From: Mimachlamys varia
Lineage: Eukaryota > Mollusca > Bivalvia > Pectinida > Pectinidae
Reading direction: 5' to 3'
Length of the DNA: 64,000 nt
Assembly (NCBI GenBank): GCA_947623455.1
Contig: OX392545.1
Coordinates: forward strand, 26,425,001 to 26,489,000
Shown here: positions 32,482 through 43,149 of the stretch, piece after piece
Position numbering within the stretch: position 1 is the stretch's first letter
Layout of the letters: every line of letters begins with the position of its first letter
The notes under the pieces: generated by a model
Databases searched by the model: none
Told to the model about the DNA's origin: nothing
The model's input: the letters and a program-made list of their open reading frames with translations, nothing else
Translations under genes and position numbers: made by a program

Positions 32482-35400
32482 CTGCAATGATAAATATGAT
32501 TCAACATTAATATATACATGAATATAACTTTATGATTGTCTATTTCAGCTAACGAGCTGCTTTTATTAGGATAGAAAATACCAAATCCATTCCCAAATGA
32601 AAGTAAGCCTTCTTTTCTTAATTAAATTATGAAAGAAAAATCCTTCAAACTTGTATGTAAAATTAACTCAAATATTTGTTTGATTTTTTCTTTACATTTT
32701 TTTTTCTTAATGGTAATCAAAATTATGAATTCTATTGAATTCACACCTGAGCATCATTTGAAAATTTTCCTTCGCTTCCAATCAGCCCTCCGGCTGTCCG
32801 GATACATTGCACATGTCACTCTACGAGGTGCGTAAAAAGGTCAAAACACACTATGCATGCCTGACCCCTATATATATGATAAATTGGTTTTGCAATGATT
32901 TTTCTGCTATCTAAAGGTGACTAGAGGTATTAACCTTCAAACCAAACGTGACGATGCTCAGGTATTATATGTGTGGTAGTGTAATTAAGTGTTTTATGAC
33001 TAATTATAATGATTATTAGTTCAAAATTGACCAATTAATTTATTGTGACAAAATTAACTTTGGGAGAGATAACATATTGTATATATTGTAAAAATATTGA
33101 ACTAAAAATAATTTTCAGAGTGCTGTGACAACTATTTCACCATTTTTATTGTCAAGGATTCTGCAATATATTTTGGTAATGGGGCCCTGTCCTAACAGGG
33201 AACAGCTGTCAACACTTTACGGCAAAATGCGAAAATAAAATTTGTGTTTTCATTCAATTGGAGGTTATTTAAACTTTATTTTTTGAAGTATTATCATTTT
33301 GAAGACTAAAACATCAATGTTAATAAATCGTTCATTTAAAGTGTTTAGATTTCGCATTGTTATCTGAAGAGTAGATTAAAAAAAAATCTCAATTCAGCAT
33401 TTGGGTAGTTACTGCTCAGTGCTACATTATTTTCAAGTGGGAATGGGTCTTTGTATCAGACCTTACTAATGCCTTGGTAAAACCCTTTTATGCTAAAATT
33501 GTGAATAATCTTATTTTAGTTAAAAGGGGGAATACTGAAGATCTGTGTTAAAGTTGAGTTTGATGAAAAAGAAAAATGGCACAAAAAAAGAGACAAATTC
33601 AGAAATGTACGCAAATAATTTGAAATATTTTGACATGACAAGCAAGATTTGTCTGATGTGGACCCTGCACCGACGGGGCCTCTTCTCAACCCTCCAATGA
33701 AATGTGTGTATACATTTATCTGTACATAGCATCAGAATACATATTGTGTAATGTAAATATAGGCCGAGGTTTCAGTTTCCTAAGCCTGGTTAGCTTTATC
33801 ATAATAAACTTAAATATTTGATAAAGTGTGATTAAGATCAATTTAAGATTGAAATTCAAAATCTTTAACTACACAATAAAAGATCCAGAATTACACACAT
33901 TTAAAAAAAGAAAAATATTTCCCAAAATTTTGTCGAAAATTATATTTTAAAATTGTTTTGCCAGCTGTTAAGCTTATCAGGTTTTTGAACAGCCTTATGA
34001 AAAAGTCAAAGATATATCAAAATGTTATCAAATTTTGTTTCATAAATAGATCAGTTTAAACATGCTCTATGCATTATAATACCAGACTTATGCCTAATAC
34101 AAAAGCTATCATGTACTGCACAGTAAACAAGTCAAATATTAGCTGCAGAGCACCAAATAAATAATTTAACAACATTTTACCTTGGAAATAACACTAAAGA
34201 GAAATATGAGATTTTCTGATTTGACCTATCACTTTTTGTGATTTGACCTATCCAAACATTGTTTACAAACAACTATGGGGAATATTAAAAGCTCCCCTGT
34301 AGGTTTTGCTATAAAACTTAATAATAAACAGAATATCAACGGTATCTTTAATTCTGTTCCGAATTACCAAAAAAAATTACAAAATAATACCCCACTATTG
34401 AAATATATTTGGTATTACTGCAGACACTGTTTTGTTGAGTGTCAGGTATATAAATATCCTCTTTCTATTCTTCATTTGATGAATTGTTCATAAACTTAGA
34501 TGCATCAGTCCTAACAGCACTGGGAAGGTCCTCAGGGGCCTGAGAATTTGTAACGATATTAGAGAAATGTTTACACTTTTGGAAGGTTTACCGGTAGATC
34601 ATTTTTTCATTTAAAAGGCATACATGCATTGAAAGGGTGGAAAGCTTTCAATGCCGAAAACATCGACCCCCAATTGCAACCTAACTTTCTCAGTAAAAAG
34701 GAAAGACAGACAGACGGATGGACAGATGGACAGACAAGCTAATTATTATAGGGAATGCACATCGAAGATGGGCCTCTATTACCTTGAGGTTTGGTCAATT
34801 ATTGTTACATTAATATAATTAGACAGTGAGGGTGATCAGAGTGCATCACCTTGGCGTACACTTTTGGATGTTTGAAAAAGTCATACATTTTTTATCTCTG
34901 ACCTTTCGGTGCAGGTCCCACTGGCCTATTGACAGTGCACTGCACATCATCTATGGGTGATGCCGGTATATAAAAAAGTACTAAAAAAGTTATCAATATA
35001 TCTTTAACGGTTTAAAAGTTATTGCCCATGCAAGAACTATTGAAAAAAATCACACTTATTTGACCTCTGACCTTGAGGTCAAGGTCACAGTGATATAATT
35101 ACAGTGCACTGCACATCTGCTTTATGTGATGCATGTATACTGCAAGTTTCATCAAGAAATCTTCAACGGTTCAGAAGTTATGGCCCGGACAAGAATTATT
35201 AGAAGAACCAGAACCAGTAAATATACCTACCTTCATATGAAGGGGGGACATAATTAATAACACATGTGGAGAAAAAAAAGGAAATGATCCAAAATTCTAT
35301 TTTTGTTTAAAGACAATTGTGTGTGCAATGTTTACCAAATGAATCACCGAAGTCGACCCAAAGACTTGTGCTATCATGAATTCAAACAGCTGATGTTTTT

Positions 35401-38038
35401 CACAACTTTTTTTGTTCATGTACAAGGAGCTTTGCTGATAAAAGACTTGACACTAAAGGAATCTGTAAGATCAGGTAAACATTTGAAGATCTTTTAATCA
35501 AGAACACTGATATAGTGTGTCATCGTAAAATCACATCAATTATGTAACACATATTTTCGTGAAAATGTTCAACATTATGAGTCAATATTCTGTCAACATT
35601 CACTGAAAGGTTGTTGCGGGCAAAAACGGCTCCAAACGGATCATTTCTTCAGAATGTAATGCATACAGTCAGTAAACAGGTCAGAGGTAGAGTTTCAGGC
35701 TGGAGAGCCGAGGGTCGTGGGTTCAAGCCCCAGCCACGGCACTATCTGTATAACTACTCCTCGTTCTATGTAACAAAGCAAGAGTTACAACCTGTTGTTG
35801 GTAAAGCTGTGGTTTTTTTTGTAGATTCTTCAGGTGTTAGTTGTTAACGTTGTCTGTGTCCGTCTACCTTTCTCTGTGGTCTGTTTTGCTCTTTCTAGTC
35901 TCCATTTCCATAACTGTTTTTATGGTGCTCAAAACTAGTAAAGGGCCATGGTGCGAAGTGTATTGTGCCTCCTAGTGTTGCCTAGTAAGTAAGTCAATTT
36001 GAAGACAGCTACATACATGTACAAGCTGATCTAACATGAGGGAGATATTCAATAGATCTTATTCTCTCATTTCTAGGTGTGTAATACTGGCCTGTTTAGG
36101 GCAATACACCTATGATCGCTGTGGTTGTATTACACATCTACCCATGCAATACAGCCACGGTGTGACGTCACAATGGCGCAACATCACAAGTTCAGAAAAA
36201 TCTGATGCCGAAAAGAGAAAAATGGTGACGTGATGAAATTTAAACCTTCCACGATATTTTAACCATGTACATATATAAGAAAGCTGAGATTATTTTTTCT
36301 GTGTAAACTAAGTTTGCAAATACATGTATGGGATATGCTTAATCTTGTTCTATCATTTATTTTCCTCAAAAAAGCTCAAGGAAAAGGTTGATATCTTCAA
36401 AATGGTGGCCAGTCAAAAGTATTTTCATCGTATTTGAGCTTATTCAGGTAGTTGAAATGAGGGAAAAATACTCTTTTATGACCAACGGTGTAAGATAGGG
36501 AAATTCCACCCTCAGGATTTTCAAATTTGGCAAAAGCTTCGAGTTCTACCAAATTTGAAAACCTCTCGGTTGGAATTTCCATATCTTACAACCCTGGTCA
36601 TGAAAAAGTCTTATAATCCAGTGTTGGATCTGCAGTCCCCCGTACAACCACCCATGACCACTCATGAAACCTGTGCTGACTATTACTACTGTTAACTTAA
36701 ATCACCATCGATATGCTATACTTATATTGAAAGCAACTTGTGTCTATGATTTTATTTTGAGCCTATTTGTCTACACCTCAGCAGTAAATCTAAGTCCAAT
36801 AAAACCCACTTTGTTACACTTATTACATTGAGGCTTCATTAGACCCTTGACAGTATGTGTGTGACTCTGCCCCATAATTAGCTTTGACTCATCTTGTTCT
36901 GTAAAGTCTAATTTGAAATTAAACGACCCTCCAACTTCCCGGTCCACAACTTTATAGACAGAGCTAAGGTGAGTTCCTTGACCCACAACTAGTTTGATTA
37001 GGTTTGACTACATTCTAGTAAATTATTATCTTAACAGATAAGGTCATTTAAGGCCATCCTCCTTGTGTAATCAATTTGAGTGTATATATGTGCTCACAGT
37101 CCATGTATATTGACACTGTAGTAATATTTGAGTAAGCCACCTTGTGACGGTCCAAAACTTTGCATGCTGCAGAAAGTCCTTCTGATTGTTAACAGTACAC
37201 CAGGGATTGAACCTGAAATCCCAGATTTTTTTGTAAGACGCTCTTTTATTAGCACTGTTCGTGAGCTTGAGGGAAAATCCCTAGGCTACTGTACATGTAT
37301 AGAGGGAAGTTAGATTTAAGTGACTGTTACCCAGTATACGTACCACACATTTATCCACAGGGATCATTTACATGATGTATAACCTCAGCCTGTCAACTAC
37401 AACGGGAAAACCATTTAGGGGTGTCATTTAGATTCTGAAGTAGGCACTCTACAGTACTGTATAGTTAATGGCAAACTTCAAAACCTGACCTCCCAACAAT
37501 TTTTCATCATATGGGCTATATATACACATACAATGTACATGTACAAATAGTATCTCCCTGACAAATGGTTATCTCCCCTTCCATATACCCCCCCCCCCCC
37601 CCCCCCATCCTTACTTATATGTACCCCCACATCCCACACCCTGTAACCTAGCACGTGAAGAAATCAAGAATCTTATCATAAAATCACCTTATACCAGCTT
37701 ACAGCACGTGCAGATATCCTTCCGACGACCCACCCCACCCCCAATTTAGTATCAGAGGATGACAAAAGCGTAGATTTAACAAGCGTTAATTAATAAATAA
37801 GTGGAAAAAAACACTTACCAACAAGTCCAGCCGCGGTACCAAATAAAGCAGCCGATTTCCTCCAGTTAGAATACTGCTGTTGTCCATTATTCGACGATGT
37901 CGTGAACGTCCTTGTTGTCTCGAACGAAGAGTTTCCATCCCTGCTCAGAGCAACAGCAGCAATCGGGTTCATGCGCCCTCCATAACCAAATAACGATGAT
38001 TTCCGTATGCCTTGTTGCAAAATTCGGATAGTTGCCAT
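30956..38038 (-). CDS. SUOX: Sulfite oxidase, mitochondrial (two exons)
   Basis: Joins 37819-38038 and 30956-32481 (phase 1, GTAAGT...TTGCAG) into 581 codons; human SUOX is 545. It oxidises sulfite to sulfate in the mitochondrial intermembrane space, passing electrons to cytochrome c, the last step of cysteine sulfur catabolism. Seen in order: a Ser/Arg-rich presequence (residues 1-50), a hydrophobic stretch (about 64-78), a cytochrome b5 domain with heme ligands in HPGG (His139) and YAVHKNK (His163), a hinge, then the molybdopterin domain with the Mo-ligand Cys in VQCAGNRR (Cys284), FVRNHLPVP, GYPVRIVLPG and GARQVKWL, and the dimerisation domain (about 470-581, GYAWSGGGRG and DGGKTW). All key residues are present and no frameshift is seen. 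The identification is firm; only the 5' UTR and polyadenylation site are unknown. Confidence 0.97.
34830..35255 (+). repeat. Mollusc-type repeat with two diverged direct units
   Basis: Two units of roughly 180 bp, each with ACAGTGCACTGCACATC, a GTGATGC block, TCTTxAACGGTTxAxAAGTTA and CAAGAA. Between them is TGACCTCTGACCTTGAGGTC then AAGGTCACAG. It closes with CTTCATATGAAGGGGGGACA. Confidence 0.6.
35655..35990 (+). mobile_element. tRNA-derived SINE
   Basis: The head is tRNA-like: GGTAGAGTTTCAGGCTGGAG with an A-box flavour, then GGGTCGTGGGTTCAAGCCCC, which contains a good pol III B box (GGTTCAAGCCC, 35720-35730). A non-tRNA body follows, ending near TTGCCTAGTAAGTAAGTCAA. No intact tRNA cloverleaf is claimed. 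Confidence 0.65.
37819..38038 (-). CDS. SUOX: SUOX exon 1 (mitochondrial presequence)
   Basis: Starts MATIRILQQGIRKSSLFGYG, an amphipathic basic N-terminus, and runs to AALFGTAAGLVG. The donor TTG|GTAAGT is at 37818. The start codon is the first ATG of a frame that becomes hydrophobic and continues in phase into exon 2 (GLVG|LTLLAKSQNEP), which supports both the start and the join. 220 nt, phase 1. Confidence 0.9.
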
Positions 38039-38408
38039 GACTTTTTACAGTGGAAACACCCTCTTTCAGAGATGTCTTTCCGCTGTTTTTTCCTGTGTCC
38101 CAAAACTGTAAACACACGAAACAACGTTATTATCTGACCCACTTTTCTACGTATAGCCACAAAGCGCAGCCATGACCCCGATTTTCTGTTATTTTGGGGC
38201 TCCGGAAGGGCTTGCTAGATTATTGTATTTTGCATAGTAAGCATGTTGTAGGCCTAGCTAGCCTATATATCTACGTTCGTACACGTATATCAACGGTCTT
38301 GAACATATAGCTATCAGAAACGTATTTAATGATACACAAAACAAATCTCCAATAACTAATCATTAACGGCAAATTTTCTTTTTGTAAAATCACACCAATT
38401 GCTCAGAA

Positions 38409-38443
38409 CAGGGACGTATATGTGTCTCACATATACGTCCCTG
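38409..38443. promoter_or_regulatory. Perfect 16-bp hairpin upstream of SUOX
   Basis: CAGGGACGTATATGTG and its exact reverse complement are separated by TCT, about 370 bp upstream of the SUOX start codon. It could be a small foldback insertion or a structured promoter element; nothing in the sequence decides. Confidence 0.6.
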
Positions 38444-38509
38444 CACAGAAGCAGGAGTTCTGACTGTAAATTGAATAAAAAAAAGAAGTCTATACAGTTA
38501 CATCAAGTC

Positions 38510-38735
38510 CCCATTTATGGATATCAATAAATCGATTTATGGAATTCCATAGTTATATTCTGATTTCCATAATTCGATTTTTGGATATCAATAAATACCT
38601 ATTTGTTAATATCAGTAAATGATTAATTGATATTAGAAAATGATTTATGGAATTCCATAAATGAATTATTGATATTACAACTTGAATTAATTATATTAAA
38701 ATTTCAGATTGATTATCTAATTATTGATAATCTAA
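38510..38735. repeat. AT-rich palindrome cluster
   Basis: Repeated small palindromes (GGAATTCC, TGGATATCAATAAAT, TTATGGAATTCCATAA, TTGATATTA) recur in alternating orientation. A degenerate inverted-repeat satellite rather than a gene. Confidence 0.6.
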
Positions 38736-38820
38736 GTCCGTGCATATAATTATATGTAACCGTATATATAGTATAAATGTTTTGTTCCGATTGCAGCTAG
38801 CGATTTTTTGTGATAGCAGC

Positions 38821-38947
38821 CACAGGGCCATGAGAATTTGTTACAGCTAGTTTTGGACCTAAAATAGGGTGTTTAGCGTAATTTTACACATTTGGGGGGT
38901 TAAGATCAATTTTCGATAAAAATGCCCCTCAGTAGTCATAAAAGCTG
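38821..38947 (+). mobile_element. Half of a foldback element (single arm)
   Basis: CAGGGCCATGAGAATTTGTT then ACAGCTAGTTTTGGACCTAA and TTTGGGGGGTTAAGATCAAT. It matches one arm of the complete palindrome at 42101-42339 and keeps only the beginning of the second arm (AAAAATGCCCCTC). Confidence 0.7.
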
Positions 38948-39594
38948 ACAGAAATAGACATCAAGTCATTATATCTCGGATTTTTAGATATTTTGTTATT
39001 AGCGGTAAACATTTAAAGCCGATGAACATAAAGCCTTGAATAACACTATTATGTAACTTAAAATAACATTGTTATATAATTTCAGTTTATTTATTGGTAG
39101 GGCAGAGTACCATAACTCCCCTATGATCCGAGTCAATGTGATCTAAGCTGATCAAATATTGTGATATTTTTTTTTTTATTTCATCGATAGTATTTTGTTT
39201 TAATAAAGCTTAAGCTCACGTTATCAGCGTTTCTTGAAACTACTTCGCCCTGCTAGTAAGCAGTATAGGATCATAACAGGTCATAACTTATCACGTCTGA
39301 ATCACATGTCAGTTGATAACATACCAAGATATATATACCGTTTATCATATAGCTTATACACTTGGTAAATATCAACAACTTATTCAATTAGAGATTTATT
39401 AATGATATTTTACCAAATGTATGTCATCCTCGATATCTCATTGTCATAGCAACTATTCATGTAATGCATGAAGGCATGCAGCTAGTACGAACGGTTCTGA
39501 CTATCTGACCCGAGCGTATCAGACAGTGAGAACGCCTGGACTAGCAAATTCAAGCGACTAGCTATTTGACATGTGGAAAAAAAGCTGACCAATT

Positions 39595-40806
39595 ACATGG
39601 CTGGGGCAGAGTTGCTTGAGTTTCTGTCAGTAAATAATAAATATATATATATGTGTGAAATGAGCCTCCCATTACAGTAATGTAATGTCATTCGGTAATG
39701 GGCCGTGGCTCCATATATTTTTTTTATATTTCTTTCATCGAGAACAATGTTCATTTACCTACAATGTTAAAATGTACACTGATCTGGGGTAGGCGTGGGA
39801 ATCAGTGAACTGATTCTGTCAATCCTGAGTTGATGATGCTTACTTCAATTTGATTGGCTATTGATTCTGAGAGTTGATAATACACATAGGCACGCCTTTT
39901 AAATTTGATTGGTTATTTCTAAATCATTCCTGGGAATATTTTGATTTTGGATTTATTATTATTTTATTAATTAGACTAAGCAATAAACCACCCATGCTCA
40001 ATTTATTGCCAAGCATGCTAAATTTCAAAGTGTCGGATTTTGTAAAGAACTTTGATTTTGACTTCCTGAAAAACATTGATGACTTGGACGAATTCACTGT
40101 CCCACAAGTTCTGGACAAGTATGACATTTCAGAATATTTAAAAGGACTCTGTTTCCCAAAGTTTCAACCGGGAATTACCCGAAGAAAGACCGGAATCCAC
40201 GAAAAACACAAATCACGGTTCAGACCGCCTGTTAATTCGGAATGTAGATCTATTTGAATATACAGGACTTTTTGAATTTAAAGGAAAACACACGCCTTAA
40301 TTGATACAAATGAAACCAAAGCTGAAACGCGAATCACAGGTACGTGTAAAACCAGAGAATTATACCTTAATAATTGTACAGTGACAATCAATTCGAAGTG
40401 ATCTGTTTTATTTGCACTAAAATAGCAAAAACACTGACCAAAGGTACGTTTGTACAGTGTCGCTCAATTTGAAGACATTTGTTATATTTGTGCAAAGGTG
40501 AATTGTCTATTGAATTGGAAAAGCTGAAATGTGTGTATATTTTTAAGGTTAGAAAATGTGTGTATTTTGTAAGGTTGATTAAATGTTGAGTTGGAAAAAC
40601 TGAAAATGTGTGTATTGTTTTTTTAAAAGTACATGGCAACGTATTTTCGCTTGTTGTACAATGTATATATTTCAATGTACTTGGGTTCATTTTGCAACAT
40701 TGTACAACTGTGGGTTATATCCTGAAGAACTCGTAAACTATGGTGTAACCAATACATATACCAGTTGACAGAAACTCAAACAACTGCCACATTCGCCCCA
40801 GCCACT
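39595..40806 (+). mobile_element. 1.2-kb element with inverted ends around an orphan ORF
   Basis: The left end (39597-39630) reads TGGCTGGGGCAGAGTTGC, TTGAGTTTCTGTCAG. The right end (40764-40806), reversed, reads TGGCTGGGGCGAATGTGGCA, GTTGTTTGAGTTTCTGTCAA: the same outer and inner blocks with a gap of a few bases. Inside lies one open frame (39874-40257). No target-site duplication is evident. Class unknown. Confidence 0.5.
39874..40257 (+). CDS. Orphan 127-codon ORF inside the inverted-end element
   Basis: Not recognised. Possible starts are the first codon at 39874, or an internal Met at 39991 or 40018; the part from about 40018 looks most protein-like. It reads KVSDFVKNFDFDFLKNIDDL, then DEFTVPQVLDKYDISEYLKG, then a basic tail (ITRRKTGIHEKHKSRFRPPV). 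So it has an acidic, Phe-rich helical-looking segment followed by a strongly basic C-terminus. There is no signal peptide and no known motif. Codon use is balanced, unlike the AT-driven spurious frames around it. It may be a small accessory protein of the element, an exon of an unseen gene, or chance. Confidence 0.3.
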   Translation: MIIHIGTPFKFDWLFLNHSWEYFDFGFIIILLIRLSNKPPMLNLLPSMLNFKVSDFVKNFDFDFLKNIDDLDEFTVPQVLDKYDISEYLKGLCFPKFQPGITRRKTGIHEKHKSRFRPPVNSECRSI

Positions 40807-41218
40807 GGGGCGACAACAAACTACATTATCACTATCTTAATTGTTCTTAGAAAGGAGAATTAATTGATTTATAGATTGAGTCCTCTTAGCCCAATGATGT
40901 TCTTAGACCAAATTGAGATGACATTTCTTAATCCTTATGGTTAGAAGTTTTGCTTCTATTTCTATCATTTAGCTCCACCCGACCCCTTTGCCCCAGACTC
41001 ATCACCTAAACCCCCAAAACCCACAGTTTATCAGTTTGATCAACACAGGCAGTAGTCCACTTTTGTCTATTGGGGGTCAATATAATCTAATCAAGAATCG
41101 GTCGTTCAAATTAAACTCGTCCACAATGTACAGCATATATTATATATATGAAGTGTTCGTTATGACGTCAGCGTAACCAGAATCACAAGGTGCTGAATAC
41201 TGAGCCTTCCATTTGTTT

Positions 41219-41611
41219 CTAAGGCCCAATATACGTAACTTCAGGAAAATTTTCGTGATTCTGAAAAATTCTAAAAAAAAAATCCCGTTGATAACCATGC
41301 AAAAATAAGCCTAAAACGAAGTAAACCTCAGCGGTAACTAACAAGAAAATCCTGACATAAAAATCCAAAGAATTGAAAATAATTCAGGTGGGGCCCACTT
41401 CAACAACAAGCCGAAGTTAGAAGACAGTTCAAAATGGACGTGTGTTTACAAATACCGAGTTTCAACTGCTGCTGTACCGGTAACCGCGTAAGAATTCATC
41501 TTGAACATTGCTGATATCAGTTAATCTTAATTAAATCTATAAAAATAAAAAGTTATTAGGCTTGATTTTCTCTTCAAGTTTTGCCGAAAGTTACGTATAT
41601 TGGGCCTTTAA
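41219..41611 (-). mobile_element. TTAA-flanked MITE, copy 5 of 7
   Basis: 393 bp, inverted orientation. The right flank is TTAA; the left flank reads CTAA, a one-base change from the target. Both termini are otherwise intact. Confidence 0.85.
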
Positions 41612-42100
41612 TCTGTCAACTCGATTGTTTACAGGAACAAGGGCGTATCTCCAACATAGTGTGCTTAGAAGTAAAGGGTCGTATCTCAAATTTATCAATT
41701 TTAAGATTTTGATTGACTGCAATTTGGAGTGACCTTTTCTAATCGCATTTGTATAGCTTTCATGTGAATGGATGTTTTTTGAGAGAAGCATCTGCGATTG
41801 AAAAGAATCAGACCATTTTATTTGATATGCAGTGTGTGTAAATACTATCAGAATATAAATCTAATAATTAATTTTGAGATATGACCATTTACTTCTTAGC
41901 ACACAGTCCTTTGAGTTCTAGAGCTCTTGTATGATATCGAATGTTCAATAAAGACACGTGAAAAGATAAAATACAAATGTATAATGTTACCTGTTCAAAA
42001 CGTTTGTGGTTGGTCGTACATGTGTACATACGTTCGTACAGGTAAATACCCAGAAAACTGATAGTGTGCTCCAGGTTAAAGAGCTTATTGTTATCTACAA

Positions 42101-42339
42101 CACAGGCACCTGAGAATGTGTTACGGCTAGTTTTGGACCTAAAATAGGGTGTTTAGAGTAATTTTACACATTTGGGGGGTTAAGATCAATGGTAGCTTTT
42201 AGGATCATTGAGGGGGCATTTTTATTTAAAATTGATCTTAACCCCCCCCCCCCCTCCCAGGGCCCAAATGTGTAAAATTACTCTAAACCCCCTATTTTAG
42301 GTCCAAACCTAGCTGTAACAAATTCTCAGGTCCCTGTGA
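42101..42339. mobile_element. Complete foldback (palindromic) element, 239 bp
   Basis: The left arm runs CACCTGAGAATGTGTTACGG, CTAGTTTTGGACCTAAAATA, GGGTGTTTAGAGTAATTTTA, CACATTTGG, TTAAGATCAAT. The right arm is its inverse out to CAGGTCCCTGTG, with a C-run (42242-42254) inserted in the arm. The loop is about 45 bp. The half copy at 38821 and a short end fragment near 34533 belong to the same family. Confidence 0.85.
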
Positions 42340-42577
42340 TCTACAAGTGTGCGCAATTTCAAGAATGAAAATCTCCCGAAAAACAAAACCTTACGAATTA
42401 AATTTAGTTAAATATTTATATCAATGCATGAAATTTGTAGTAAAAATATGACGTGGCCGAATATTTATGGCGCGGAACTGTTTACGACTCTTTCCATACC
42501 GATAAATTAAAGTTCTAGCTGGAAAACCATGCATACGTGCATTCTTTCATTTGAACACGTATAACTTACTTTTTACA

Positions 42578-42598
42578 TGACCCTAACCCTAACCCTAT
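42578..42598 (+). repeat. Short interstitial telomere-like repeat
   Basis: ACCCTAACCCTAACCCTA, three CCCTAA units (the metazoan telomere motif TTAGGG on the minus strand). Too short to show a past chromosome end. Confidence 0.6.
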
Positions 42599-43149
42599 TA
42601 AATATCCTCAGTATTACAAATCTATTTCAACATGTTTTGATTACTATTCTTGTTATTTTTTGTTGTTATTGACTTCAATTCAATAAAATATGACGAAACT
42701 ATGCAGTTAAAATATAAAATTTACCGTGATTTACAGAAAAAAGGCAAGAATGTTCTTTAAACTCCTTTTTTCTAAACGATCAATTTTAAATCTGTTTTGT
42801 GATTTGTATTCTATAATATGTTTTATGTCAATCTGCTTTGGTTTCAGCTTCGGGAAATAACTGCAAAATTGCTTAATTCATCTGAGAATGTACCAGTATT
42901 TCAAAAGGAGGAAGTCATAAAAAAAAAATAGGCATGACCATCGTTAAACTCCTTTTTTCTAGACGTTCAATTTTAAATCGGTTCATATTTAAATTCTTTA
43001 TTTTTTTTTTTTATAATATACCTTCTCATGTATCGATTTAAAATAAAATCTTACTTAATATAGGGTGAACTTTATATTTAAAAAAAGAAACACTTGTGAT
43101 TTCACGATGTTTAGCTTTTTATATATGAGCATCGAAATGATAATTTTAT

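Larger units (their letters stand above)
32482..37818 (-). other. SUOX intron, 5.3 kb, repeat-bearing
   Basis: Contains a decayed repeat near 34500-34800 (CCTGAGAATTTGTAAC fragment, then GACAGACAGACGG), the duplicated repeat at 34830-35255, a tRNA-derived SINE at about 35655-35990, a foldback-like patch near 36070-36180 and the 19-C tract at 37588-37606. No other exon is needed, because exons 1 and 2 join in phase. Confidence 0.7.

Noticed and set aside
35660..35745. tRNA gene
   Set aside because: B box present, but the A box and acceptor stem do not pair into a cloverleaf; the SINE context explains it better.
42578..42598. Former chromosome end
   Set aside because: Only three CCCTAA units, readily explained by chance or repair.
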